Of a DNA stretch of 64,000 bases, positions 35,275 through 45,534 are shown piece by piece; the first letter of the stretch is position 1; each line of letters starts with the position of its first letter. Both the position numbers and the translations under genes were made by a program. Under the pieces are notes generated by a model. The model had not been told where the DNA came from. It searched no databases and saw only the letters and a program-made list of their open reading frames with translations. Origin of the DNA: Microbacterium terrae (GTDB taxonomy: Bacteria > Actinomycetota > Actinomycetes > Actinomycetales > Microbacteriaceae); the NCBI RefSeq assembly GCF_017831975.1, contig NZ_JAFDSS010000001.1:1550001-1614000 (forward strand), in the 5' to 3' direction.

Positions 35275-35964
35275 GTGGCGACGCACCTGATCACCGGAGG
35301 GGGCTCGGGCATCGGCGCCGCGCTCGCCGGGATGCTCGCCGAACGCGGCGACGAACTGTGGCTGCTCGCCCGCGACGCCGGTCGCGCGGCACAGCTGCGC
35401 GACAGCTTTCCCGGCGCCCGGACGCTGGTCGGCGACCTCGCCGAGCCGTCGCGGCTGTCCTGGGCCTTCAGCCACCAGAGCGTCCCGCCGCAGCTCGACT
35501 CGCTGATCCACGTCGCGGGCGTCGTGGAGCTCGGCCCCGTCGCCGACACCCCCGTGGCGACCTGGCAGCATCAGCTGAACGTGAACGCGGTCTCGCCGGC
35601 CGAGCTCACCCGCCTCCTGGCGCCGGCGCTGCGCACCGCGCGCGGCCACGTCGTCTTCGTCAACTCCGGTGCCGGTCTGCGCGTGAGCGCCGAGTGGGGG
35701 TCGTACGCGGCGAGCAAGTTCGCCGTTCGCGCGATCGCCGACGCCCTTCGCGAGGAGGAACGGCAGCACGGCGTGCGGGTGACCACGGTGTACCCCGGGC
35801 GCACGGCGACGCCGATGCAGGAGAAGGTCCACCAGCAGGAGGGCGCGGCCTACGATGCGTCGCGCTGGATCGACCCGGCCTCGGTCGCGACAGCGATCAT
35901 CGCCGCACTCGACCTGCCGCGCGACGCAGAGATCACCGAACTCACCGTCCGACCCGGCGCCTGA
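35275..35964 (+). CDS. SDR family oxidoreductase
   Basis: A 229-residue classical short-chain dehydrogenase: TGGGSGIG (7-14), NSGAG with the catalytic serine, and the catalytic Y-x3-K in SYAASK. It uses NAD(P)H on an unknown small substrate. AGGAGG six bases upstream fixes the GTG at 35275, one base after the SGNH hydrolase stop; the longer frame reads through the neighbour. Convergent with the SPOUT methyltransferase gene 39 bases away, without an obvious terminator. Confidence 0.88.
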   Translation: MATHLITGGGSGIGAALAGMLAERGDELWLLARDAGRAAQLRDSFPGARTLVGDLAEPSRLSWAFSHQSVPPQLDSLIHVAGVVELGPVADTPVATWQHQLNVNAVSPAELTRLLAPALRTARGHVVFVNSGAGLRVSAEWGSYAASKFAVRAIADALREEERQHGVRVTTVYPGRTATPMQEKVHQQEGAAYDASRWIDPASVATAIIAALDLPRDAEITELTVRPGA

Positions 35965-36003
35965 CGACCCGACGCGCCGAGCGCCCGAAACGGCCGGCGA
36001 GGG

Positions 36004-36837
36004 TCAGCGTGCGCGCAGCTCCCACAGCGCGACGGCGCTCGCCGCCGCGACGTTGAGCGAGTCCACTCCCCCGGCCATCGGGATCGTCACCACGGTGTCG
36101 GCGGCTTCGAGCGCGCGCCGTGACAGCCCGTCTCCCTCGGCCCCCAGCAGGAGCGCGACCCGCTCCGGGCGCTGCGCGCTGTACTCGTCGAGGGCGACCG
36201 CGTCGTCGGCGAGGGCGAGGGCTGCGAGCTCGAAGCCCGCTCCACGCAGCACGCTGCGCGCCGCACGCCACTCCGGCAGCCGGGTCCACGGCACCTGGAA
36301 CACGGTTCCCATGCTGACCCGCACGCTGCGCCGGTAGAGCGGATCGGCGCACCGCGGGCTCACGAGCACCGCGTCGGCACCGATGCCGGCCGCCGCGCGG
36401 AAGATGGCCCCGACGTTGGTGTGGTCGACGATGTCCTCGAGCACGACGACCAGGCGCGCGTCGGCGATCACCTCTTCGACCGGCAGCGGCGCAGGCCGGT
36501 GCATCGCCGCGAGCGCGCCGCGGTGCACGGCGTAGCCGGTGAGCGTTTCCGCGATCTCGGGGGTGACCACATAGACGGGCACGTCGTCGCCGTCTGCGGG
36601 CGAGCCGACGGGCACGGCATCCGTCAGGAGCCTCACGACCTCGTCGAGCCATTTCTCCTGCACGAGGACGGAACGCGGTCGGTGACCCGCTGCGAGGGCG
36701 CGGGCGATCACCTTGGCGGACTCGGCGATATACAGCCCGCCCGCCGGCTCGATCACGCGCCGAAGCGCGACGTCGGTGAGGTCGCGGTAGTCGGCCAGGC
36801 GTGGGTCGGCGGCGTCGGAGATCAGGGTCGCGTCCAT
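36004..36837 (-). CDS. TrmH/SpoU-family RNA 2'-O-methyltransferase
   Basis: A 277-residue SPOUT methyltransferase. Motif 1 is DHTNVGAIFRAAAGIGADAVLV, and the trefoil-knot SAM site is formed by LLGAEGDGLSRRAL and the C-terminal IPMAGGVDSLNVAAASAVALWE. An N-terminal substrate-binding domain occupies about residues 1-110. It methylates a ribose 2'-OH in rRNA or tRNA; the target is not decidable. I start at the ATG at 36837; ATG 36846 and GTG further up are possible. Confidence 0.9.
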   Translation of the reverse strand: MDATLISDAADPRLADYRDLTDVALRRVIEPAGGLYIAESAKVIARALAAGHRPRSVLVQEKWLDEVVRLLTDAVPVGSPADGDDVPVYVVTPEIAETLTGYAVHRGALAAMHRPAPLPVEEVIADARLVVVLEDIVDHTNVGAIFRAAAGIGADAVLVSPRCADPLYRRSVRVSMGTVFQVPWTRLPEWRAARSVLRGAGFELAALALADDAVALDEYSAQRPERVALLLGAEGDGLSRRALEAADTVVTIPMAGGVDSLNVAAASAVALWELRAR

Positions 36838-36971
36838 CGTGACCATCGTCGCACGGCGGTCGATCCTCACACGGCAGGTGATCCTCACATGGCGCAGGCG
36901 CGAGAACCCGCCTCGCTGTAACCTCCCCGAAAACGGTGCGGCCTACACTGCAGACGGGGAAAGGAGTCCGC

Positions 36972-37823
36972 GTGACGACGACGACCGAGCTGGGCCTGAC
37001 GGCCGGCCCCGCCCTCGACGCGGCGATCGAGGCGCTCTCCGGCCGCCGTGTCGCGGTGCTCACCGGTGCCGGGGTGTCGACCGACTCCGGCATCCCCGAC
37101 TATCGCGGGCAGGGCGCGCCGGTGCGCACGCCCATGACCGTCGAGCAGTTCCTCGCGAGCGAGTCGGCGCGCCGGCGGTACTGGGTCGGCAGCCACCTCG
37201 GCTGGCGGGCGTTCGCCGCCGCCGAGCCCAACGGCGGCCATCGTGCACTCGCCGCCCTGGAGAACCGAGGGCTCACCACCGGGGTGGTGACGCAGAACGT
37301 CGACGGCCTCCACGTGCGGGCGGGGAGCCGCCGTGTGGTGGAACTGCACGGCACGATGCGGCGGGTGTTCTGCACGCACTGCGGTCAGGTGTTCGATCGT
37401 CGTGACCTCGCCGTGCGCGTCGAAGCCGACAACCCCTGGATCACCGTTCCCGACAGCGTCGAACTCGGCCCCGATGGCGACGTGCTGCCCGCGAGCTCCG
37501 AGGACTTCCGCGTGCCGGCGTGCAGCGTGTGCGGCGGGATGCTCAAGCCCGACGTGGTGTTCTTCGGCGAGTTCATCCCCGCCGAGAAGTTCCGCGAGGC
37601 GGAGCAGCTCGTGCAGACCAGCCAGGCTCTTCTCATCGCCGGGTCGTCGCTGGTCGTGAACTCCGGCATCCGTCTCCTCGAGCGCGCACGCCGCCGCCGG
37701 CTCCCGGTGGTCATCGTCAACCGCGGGGCGACGCGCGCCGACGCCCGGGCGACCGTCAAGGTCGACGCCGGGACGAGCGAGATGCTGCAGGCGCTCGCCG
37801 CAGCGCTCCCCCCGATCGGCTGA
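36972..37823 (+). CDS. NAD-dependent protein deacylase (sirtuin)
   Basis: A 283-residue Sir2 enzyme with the NAD motif TGAGVSTDSGIPDYRG (31-46), QNVDGLH, the catalytic histidine in VVELHG, a four-cysteine zinc site (CTHC and CSVC) and the closing SSLVVNSG loop. It removes acetyl or longer acyl groups from lysines using NAD. AAGGAG five bases before the GTG at 36972 decides the start. It stands alone between a divergent methyltransferase and a histidine phosphatase gene 41 bases downstream. Confidence 0.93.
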   Translation: MTTTTELGLTAGPALDAAIEALSGRRVAVLTGAGVSTDSGIPDYRGQGAPVRTPMTVEQFLASESARRRYWVGSHLGWRAFAAAEPNGGHRALAALENRGLTTGVVTQNVDGLHVRAGSRRVVELHGTMRRVFCTHCGQVFDRRDLAVRVEADNPWITVPDSVELGPDGDVLPASSEDFRVPACSVCGGMLKPDVVFFGEFIPAEKFREAEQLVQTSQALLIAGSSLVVNSGIRLLERARRRRLPVVIVNRGATRADARATVKVDAGTSEMLQALAAALPPIG

Positions 37824-37864
37824 CGGCGCACCGGCTGTTCACGGGCACCCCGTAGGCTCGTCAG

Positions 37865-38467
37865 GTGACGACCCTCATCCTCGTACGCCACGGCGAGACC
37901 GACTGGAACCGCGACCGCCGGATCCAGGGCGCGACCGACATCCCCCTCAACGACACCGGTCGCGCGCAGGTGCGGGCAGCCGCTGCGACGCTGCGCGACA
38001 GACTCGGCGGCGCGGCGATCACCCTCGCCGCCAGCGATCTGCTGCGCGCGCAGGAGACCGCCGAGATCATCGGCGCCGAACTCGGCGCGGGCGCCCCACG
38101 GCTCTACCCCGGCCTGCGCGAGCGGATGTACGGCGAGGCGGAGGGGATGCTCGTGAGCGAGTTCTTCACCACCTACGGCGAGTCGTGGTCACCGGACGTC
38201 CCCGGCGCGGAGACCCCGGCGGCGCTGCGCACCCGCGCCGTCGCGGCTGTGGTGCAGGCAGTCCGCGACCACCGGGCAGCGACCGCTCCCGAGAACGCGG
38301 TGCTCGTCGCCGTCGCCCACGGCGGCCTCATCCGCGAGGTGATCGGACACGCGTCCGGCGACACGCTGCCCGCGCCGGGCGAGCGCATCCCGAACGGCTC
38401 GCTCCACGAGTTCCTCGTCGAGCGCGACGCGCTGCGGCTGCTCGCATACGACGCCATCGCCGCATAG
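37865..38467 (+). CDS. Histidine phosphatase family protein
   Basis: A 200-residue phosphoglycerate mutase-like phosphatase. The phosphorylated histidine is His9 in LVRHGETDWN, the second active-site histidine lies in VAVAHGG, and an arginine-containing LRERMYGEAEG segment completes the phosphate pocket. Substrates range from phosphosugars to nucleotides, so no specific reaction is assigned. GTG start at 37865 in CAGGTGACG. It converges on the citE-like gene, 16 bases apart. Confidence 0.88.
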   Translation: MTTLILVRHGETDWNRDRRIQGATDIPLNDTGRAQVRAAAATLRDRLGGAAITLAASDLLRAQETAEIIGAELGAGAPRLYPGLRERMYGEAEGMLVSEFFTTYGESWSPDVPGAETPAALRTRAVAAVVQAVRDHRAATAPENAVLVAVAHGGLIREVIGHASGDTLPAPGERIPNGSLHEFLVERDALRLLAYDAIAA

Positions 38468-38483
38468 GGCGGTTCAGCGGCGA

Positions 38484-39293
38484 TCAGTCGCCGGCGCGTG
38501 CGACGAGAGATCGAGCGTGTCGCAGCACCGGCTCGTCGACCATGCGGCCGTCGTGGCGGAACACACCCCGCTCGCCCTCGGCGGCGGTGAGCACCGCGCG
38601 CGCCCAGGCGAGCGATCTCGCGTCGGGCAGGTACGCGTCGCGGATGATCGCGACCTGGCTCGGGTGGATGCACGCGGTCGCGGTGAATCCGGATGCCGCG
38701 GCATCGGCTGCCTCGATCCCGAGCCGCTTGGTGTCGGCGATGTCGAGGTGAACCGCATCGATCGCCGCCTTGCCCCGCGCGGCGGCCGCCAGGAGCACCC
38801 GTGAGCGTGCGTACCGCGCGATGTCACGGTAGCGGCCGTTCGGCTTGCGGCTCGATGTGCCGCCGATCGAGGCGACGAGGTCTTCCGCGCCCCACATGAG
38901 CGCCGACACGTTCGCGAGCTCGGCGATTCGATCGGCCTGGGCGACGCCCTTGGCGGTCTCGCACAGTGCGATCACCTCGAACCGTGCGTCGATGCGGCCG
39001 AGACGTTTGGGAGACTGCGCCTTAGCGACCATGATCCGCCGGTAGTCGGTCTGCGACAGCGTCGACAGGTCGGCGACGAAGGCGTCGGTCTCGGGTGGAT
39101 TGACGCGCACGATCACGCGTGCCGGGTCGAGCTCGGACTCGATCAGGGCGCCGCGCGCGGCAGCCTTGTCGGCGGGGGCGACGGCGTCTTCGAGGTCGAG
39201 GATCACCGCATCCGCGCGCTCGGCTGCCTTGGCGTAGCGCTCCGGCCGGTCGGCGGGGCAGAAGAGCAGGGCGGGTCCGAGCGTGAACGTCAT
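38484..39293 (-). CDS. CitE-like (HpcH/HpaI) acyl-CoA lyase, probable (R)-HMG-CoA lyase
   Basis: A 269-residue TIM-barrel lyase of the CitE/HpcH family with ILDLEDAV, VRVNPPETD, ALCETAKGV (metal-side glutamate) and WGAEDL. Position decides the likely reaction. It ends the operon accD-accA-acyl-CoA dehydrogenase-MaoC-lyase, as Rv2498c does in Mycobacterium tuberculosis, where the CitE-like enzyme is reported to cleave (R)-3-hydroxy-3-methylglutaryl-CoA to acetyl-CoA and acetoacetate in leucine breakdown. ATG at 39293 overlaps the MaoC stop. A citrate or malyl-CoA lyase role is the alternative. Confidence 0.85.
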   Translation of the reverse strand: MTFTLGPALLFCPADRPERYAKAAERADAVILDLEDAVAPADKAAARGALIESELDPARVIVRVNPPETDAFVADLSTLSQTDYRRIMVAKAQSPKRLGRIDARFEVIALCETAKGVAQADRIAELANVSALMWGAEDLVASIGGTSSRKPNGRYRDIARYARSRVLLAAAARGKAAIDAVHLDIADTKRLGIEAADAAASGFTATACIHPSQVAIIRDAYLPDARSLAWARAVLTAAEGERGVFRHDGRMVDEPVLRHARSLVARAGD

Positions 39294-39802
39294 GAGGAGC
39301 CTTCCTGTGCGGCCTCGCGGCAGGTCATGAGTGCGACACGGGTCGCGACGGCCACGACGGCGCCGTGCTGGTTGCGGCCGGTGTGGGTCATCGTGACGAT
39401 GCCTTGGCCGGGGCGCGAGGCCGAGAGCCGCATGTCGACGATCTCGGTCTCGGTGTACAGCGTGTCGCCGTGGAACAGCGGCGCAGGGAACGAGACGTCC
39501 GAGAGGCCCAGCTGCGCGACGAGGGTGCCCTGGGTGATCTGGGCGACCGATGCCCCCACCATCGTCGCGAGCGTCCACATCGAGTTCATCAGACGCTGCT
39601 GGAACGGCTGCGTCTCGGAGTACGCGGCATCCAGATGCAGGGCCTGCGTGTTCATCGTGAGCGACGAGAACAGCATGTTGTCGGCTTCGGTCGCGGTGCG
39701 GCCGGGGCGATGCAGGAAGCGGTCGCCCACGGCCAGTTCGTCGTAGTGCAGCCCGCGCTGGACGACCGTGCGGGGCGCAGCGCTCTCGTCCATCCCGTTC
39801 AC
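39290..39802 (-). CDS. MaoC family acyl-CoA hydratase
   Basis: A 170-residue hot-dog-fold protein of the MaoC group; TATEADNMLFSSLTMN is the N-terminal helix region and LFHGDTLYTETEIVD the substrate-side strand. In the matching M. tuberculosis cluster (Rv2499c) the MaoC protein is the candidate methylglutaconyl-CoA hydratase giving (R)-HMG-CoA, replacing the crotonase used elsewhere. GTG at 39802 is favoured by GGGGAG just upstream over an ATG at 39793. Coupled by ATGA to the lyase gene. Confidence 0.85.
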   Translation of the reverse strand: MNGMDESAAPRTVVQRGLHYDELAVGDRFLHRPGRTATEADNMLFSSLTMNTQALHLDAAYSETQPFQQRLMNSMWTLATMVGASVAQITQGTLVAQLGLSDVSFPAPLFHGDTLYTETEIVDMRLSASRPGQGIVTMTHTGRNQHGAVVAVATRVALMTCREAAQEGSS

Positions 39803-39812
39803 GCTACTCCCC

Positions 39813-40964
39813 TCACGCGACGCCCAGAGCCCGGGCGACGACGAGGAGCTGCACCTCGTTGGTGCCCTCCCCGATCTCGAGGATCTTCGAATCGCGGTAG
39901 TGCCGGGCGACGGCGTATTCGTTCATGAAGCCGTTCCCGCCGAAGATCTGCGTCGCGTCCCGCGCGTTGTCCATGGCGGCGTCGCTCGCGGTCAGCTTCG
40001 CAAGGGCGGCCTCGGTCTTGAACGGCTTGCCGGCGTCGCGCAGCCGCGCGGCATGGTGCCACGCCAGACGCGCCAGGTGCACTCGCTGACGCATCCGCGC
40101 GAGGACGAACTGGATGCTCTGACGCGTCGAGAGGGCCTCGCCGAACACGGTGCGCTGACGCGCGTAGTCGACGGCCGCTTCGAGGCATCCCTCGGCTGCG
40201 CCTGTCGACAGCGCCGCGATCGCGATTCGCCCCTCGTCGAGGATGTGGAGGAACCCGGCGAACCCGCGGCCGCGCTCGCCGAGGAGGTTCGCCTCGGGCA
40301 CCCGCGCCCCCCGGAAGGTGAGCGGGTGGGTGTCGGAGGCATGCCAGCCCACCTTGTCGTAGGGAGCCTCGACGGTGAACCCGGGCGTGCGGTTGGGCAC
40401 GATGATCGTCGAGATCTCCTTGCGACCGCCCTGCTCGCCGGTGACCGCGGTGACGGTCACGAACCGCGTGATGGGCGTTCCCGAGTTCGTGATGAACTGC
40501 TTCGCCCCGTCGATCACCCACTCGCCCGCCTCCAGACGCGCCGTCGTGCGCGTCGCCCCGGCGTCGGAGCCCGCTTCGGGCTCGGTGAGGCCGAAGCCTG
40601 CGAGCGCGCGTCCGGCGAGGAGGTCGGGCAGCAGCTCGCGCTTCTGCTCCTCGGTGCCGAATCGGAACACGGGCATCGCACCGAGGCTGACCCCTGCCTC
40701 GAGGGTGATCGCGATCGACTGGTCGACGCGGCCGAGCGCCTCGATCGCCAGGCCCAGGGCGAAGTAGTCGCCGCCCTGACCCCCGTATTCCTCAGGGAAC
40801 GGCAGCCCGAACAGCCCGAGCTCCCCCATCTGTGCGACGACATCCATCGACAGCGTCTTCGTGCGGTCTGCCTCGTACGCCTGCGGCGCGACGACCTCGT
40901 CGGCGAACTGCCGCACGAGGCCGGCGAGTTCGCGCTCTTCGTCGCTCAGGTCGTATCCGTCCAT
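39813..40964 (-). CDS. Acyl-CoA dehydrogenase (FadE19-like)
   Basis: A 383-residue flavin enzyme with all ACAD marks: FGLTEPEAGSDAGAT, the flavin segment GAKQFITNSG, GRGFAGFLHILDEGRIAIAA and the C-terminal QIFGGNGFMNEYAVARHYRDSK. Its place upstream of MaoC and lyase genes predicts isovaleryl-CoA to 3-methylcrotonyl-CoA, as for FadE19. The C-terminal IGEGTNE retains a glutamate where human isovaleryl-CoA dehydrogenase has a non-acidic residue, so a different branched or short substrate is possible. GAGGAGA decides the ATG at 40964; an upstream extension is the carboxylase tail repeat in another frame. Confidence 0.93.
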   Translation of the reverse strand: MDGYDLSDEERELAGLVRQFADEVVAPQAYEADRTKTLSMDVVAQMGELGLFGLPFPEEYGGQGGDYFALGLAIEALGRVDQSIAITLEAGVSLGAMPVFRFGTEEQKRELLPDLLAGRALAGFGLTEPEAGSDAGATRTTARLEAGEWVIDGAKQFITNSGTPITRFVTVTAVTGEQGGRKEISTIIVPNRTPGFTVEAPYDKVGWHASDTHPLTFRGARVPEANLLGERGRGFAGFLHILDEGRIAIAALSTGAAEGCLEAAVDYARQRTVFGEALSTRQSIQFVLARMRQRVHLARLAWHHAARLRDAGKPFKTEAALAKLTASDAAMDNARDATQIFGGNGFMNEYAVARHYRDSKILEIGEGTNEVQLLVVARALGVA

Positions 40965-40995
40965 GGTGTTCTCCTCGGGTCGGGATGGGTGCGGC

Positions 40996-43146
<2,151 letters not shown>

Positions 43147-43151
43147 GCGCG

Positions 43152-44756
43152 TCACATCCGGAAGACGCCGAAGCGCGGTTCGGGCAGCGGGGTGCGGGAG
43201 ACGACATCGAGCGCGAGACCCAGCAGGTCGCGTGTGTCGGCGGGGTCGATGATCCCGTCGTCCCACAGTCGCGCCGTAGCGTAGTAGGGGCTCCCCTGCT
43301 CCTCGAATTGCGCGCGGATCGGCGCTTCGAACGCGGCCCGGGCATCGGCATCCCAGTCCTCGCCCTGTGCCGCGAGCTGGTCGCCCTTGACGGTGGAGAG
43401 CACGGATGCCGCCTGCGGACCGCCCATGACCGAGATGCGGCTGCCCGGCCAGGTCCACAGGAAGCGCGGCGAGTAGGCGCGGCCGCACATCGAGTAGTTT
43501 CCCGCGCCGAACGAGCCGCCGATCACGACGGTCAGCTTGGGAACGCGGGTGGTGGCGACGGCGGTCACCATCTTGGCCCCGTCCTTGGCGATGCCGCCTG
43601 CCTCGGCGTCGCGCCCGACCATGAACCCCGAGATGTTCTGGAGGAACAGCAGCGGCGTGCCCCGCTGGTCGCACAGCTCGATGAAGTGCGCGCCCTTCTG
43701 CGCGGACTCGCTGAAGAGCACGCCGTTGTTCGCGACGATCCCGATCGGATGCCCGTGGATGCGGGCGAATCCGGTGACGAGAGTGTCGCCGTACTCGCGC
43801 TTGAACTCGTGGAACTCGCTCGCGTCTACGAGGCGCGCGATGACCTCGCGGACGTCGTAGGGCTGGTTGACGTCGACGGGCACCAGGCCGTAGAGGTCGG
43901 CGGGATCGGCCGCCGGATCCTCGGCGTCGGTGACCGACCAGGCCGGCGCGGCCGGCTGCGGGAGCGTCGCCACGATGTCGCGGACGATCTCGAGCGCGTG
44001 CTCGTCGTCTTCGGCGAGGTGGTCGACGACGCCGGAGCGGCGCGCGTGCAGCTCTCCCCCGCCGAGCTCCTCCGCCGTGACGACCTCACCGATCGCGGCC
44101 TTCACGAGCGGGGGTCCGCCGAGGAAGATCGTCCCCTGGCCGCGCACGATCACGGTCTCGTCGCTCATGGCAGGCACGTAGGCGCCGCCGGCGGTGCACG
44201 AGCCGAGGACCGCGGCGATCTGCGCGATGCCGGCGGCCGACAGGCGCGCCTGGTTGAAGAAGATGCGGCCGAAGTGGTCTCGATCGGGGAACACCTCGTC
44301 CTGCATCGGGAGGAATGCGCCGCCCGAGTCCACCAGGTAGATGCACGGTAGCCGGTTCTCGAACGCGATCTCCTGCGCGCGCAGGTGCTTCTTCACGGTG
44401 AGCGGGTAGTAGGTGCCGCCCTTCACCGTGGCGTCGTTGCAGATGACCATCACGTGCCGCCCGTGGATGAGCCCGATGCCCGCGATCACACCCGCAGCCG
44501 GCGCCTCTCCCCCGTACAGCCCGTCGGCGGCGAGCGCCGACACCTCGATGAACGGGCTCCCCTCGTCGAGCACGCGAGTCACACGATCGCGCGGCAGCAG
44601 CTTGCCGCGGGCGACGTGCCGTTCGCGGGCACGCTCCGGGCCGCCGAGCGCGGCCTGCGCGAGGCGCTCGCGCAGCAGAGCTGCCAGCGCCGCCTGCGAC
44701 TCGCGCTGCGCGGTGAAGCGATCGTCGCGGGCGACGGTCGTCGTCAGCACACTCAT
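43152..44756 (-). CDS. accD1: Acyl-CoA carboxylase beta subunit (methylcrotonoyl-CoA type)
   Basis: A 534-residue carboxyltransferase made of two crotonase-like halves, with AAAGGTY-like oxyanion segments ([38 protein letters not shown]) and [19 protein letters not shown]. Length and the [11 protein letters not shown] segment resemble methylcrotonoyl-CoA carboxylase beta rather than propionyl-CoA carboxylase. It heads the leftward operon of leucine breakdown; the divergent TetR regulator and its palindromic operator lie just upstream. Confidence 0.93.
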   Translation of the reverse strand: MSVLTTTVARDDRFTAQRESQAALAALLRERLAQAALGGPERARERHVARGKLLPRDRVTRVLDEGSPFIEVSALAADGLYGGEAPAAGVIAGIGLIHGRHVMVICNDATVKGGTYYPLTVKKHLRAQEIAFENRLPCIYLVDSGGAFLPMQDEVFPDRDHFGRIFFNQARLSAAGIAQIAAVLGSCTAGGAYVPAMSDETVIVRGQGTIFLGGPPLVKAAIGEVVTAEELGGGELHARRSGVVDHLAEDDEHALEIVRDIVATLPQPAAPAWSVTDAEDPAADPADLYGLVPVDVNQPYDVREVIARLVDASEFHEFKREYGDTLVTGFARIHGHPIGIVANNGVLFSESAQKGAHFIELCDQRGTPLLFLQNISGFMVGRDAEAGGIAKDGAKMVTAVATTRVPKLTVVIGGSFGAGNYSMCGRAYSPRFLWTWPGSRISVMGGPQAASVLSTVKGDQLAAQGEDWDADARAAFEAPIRAQFEEQGSPYYATARLWDDGIIDPADTRDLLGLALDVVSRTPLPEPRFGVFRM

Positions 44757-44814
44757 GTCATCTCCGTCGACGTCACGATCAGGTCACACCGGTTGTCGCG
44801 GCGTGACGGGTCGG

Positions 44815-44830
44815 GTTAGTGTTCACTAAC
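44815..44830. promoter_or_regulatory. Palindromic TetR operator, accD1/tetR
   Basis: GTTAGTG-TT-CACTAAC is a perfect 7-bp inverted repeat with a two-base centre, 59 bases from accD1 and 31 bases from the divergent TetR start. A second, imperfect copy (GTTAGCGAGGCTTAAC, 44841-44856) abuts the TetR start. This is the size and placement expected for binding sites of the neighbouring TetR protein, repressing itself and the catabolic operon. Confidence 0.75.
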
Positions 44831-44860
44831 TGGACTTCAGGTTAGCGAGGCTTAACTGAA

Positions 44861-45457
44861 ATGACAAGGGCTGCGACCGATCGGGACCGTGCCAAGGCCG
44901 ACCGCCATGCGGCGATCCTCGAGGAGGCCGCCCGCCTGTTCGCGGAGCGCGGGTTCAGCGGAGTGAGCCTCGAAGACCTCGGCAGCGCCGTCGGCGTGTC
45001 GGGCCCGGCCCTCTATCGGCACTTCGCGAACAAGCAGGCCCTGCTCGGCGCCATCCTGGTCGAAGTGAGCGAGCGCCTGCTCTCGGGCGGACGCGAGGTC
45101 GTCGGCGATACCACCGACGCCGACGCGGCGCTCGCCGCCCTCATCGCCTTCCACGTCGACTTCGCCATCGCCGACTCCGACGTCATCCGCGTGCAGGATC
45201 GCGATCTGGCGAGCCTCGCCGAAGACGATCGTCACACCGTCCGGCGCCTCCAGCGCGAGTACGTCGAGCTGTGGATCGAGCAGTTGTCGCGCCTGCACCC
45301 CGATCGCGACTCGGCCGACCTGCGCGTGCGCGCGCACGCCTGCTTCGGCCTCATCAACTCCACGCCGCACAGCGTGCGGGCGCTGCGCTCACGCCCTGCC
45401 GACGCCGACGTGCGGCGCATCCTCCACTCCCTCGCGACCGCCGCGCTGCACGCCTGA
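44861..45457 (+). CDS. TetR family regulator of the leucine-catabolism operon
   Basis: A 198-residue TetR/AcrR protein. The helix-turn-helix is at residues 20-65 (ARLFAERGFSGVSLEDLGSAVGVSGPALYRHFANKQALL); the C-terminal domain would bind an acyl-CoA or acid inducer. It is divergent from accD1 over two palindromes, which suggests local repression released by a pathway intermediate such as an acyl-CoA. In M. tuberculosis a TetR gene also lies by the equivalent cluster. The start codon touches the second palindrome, so it is probably autoregulated. Confidence 0.9.
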   Translation: MTRAATDRDRAKADRHAAILEEAARLFAERGFSGVSLEDLGSAVGVSGPALYRHFANKQALLGAILVEVSERLLSGGREVVGDTTDADAALAALIAFHVDFAIADSDVIRVQDRDLASLAEDDRHTVRRLQREYVELWIEQLSRLHPDRDSADLRVRAHACFGLINSTPHSVRALRSRPADADVRRILHSLATAALHA

Positions 45458-45495
45458 CGCCGAGGCGTCGATCCACGAGGCCCGCGCCCGCGCGA

Positions 45496-45532
45496 GCGCG
45501 CCCCGCGCACCCCTCGGTTGCGCGGGGCGCGC
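45496..45532. terminator. Bidirectional terminator, tetR/bkdC
   Basis: A perfect 14-bp GC-only-rich stem (45496-45509 with 45519-45532) with a nine-base loop lies between convergent tetR and the E2 gene, ending two bases before the E2 stop codon. Confidence 0.75.
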
Positions 45533-45534
45533 GG

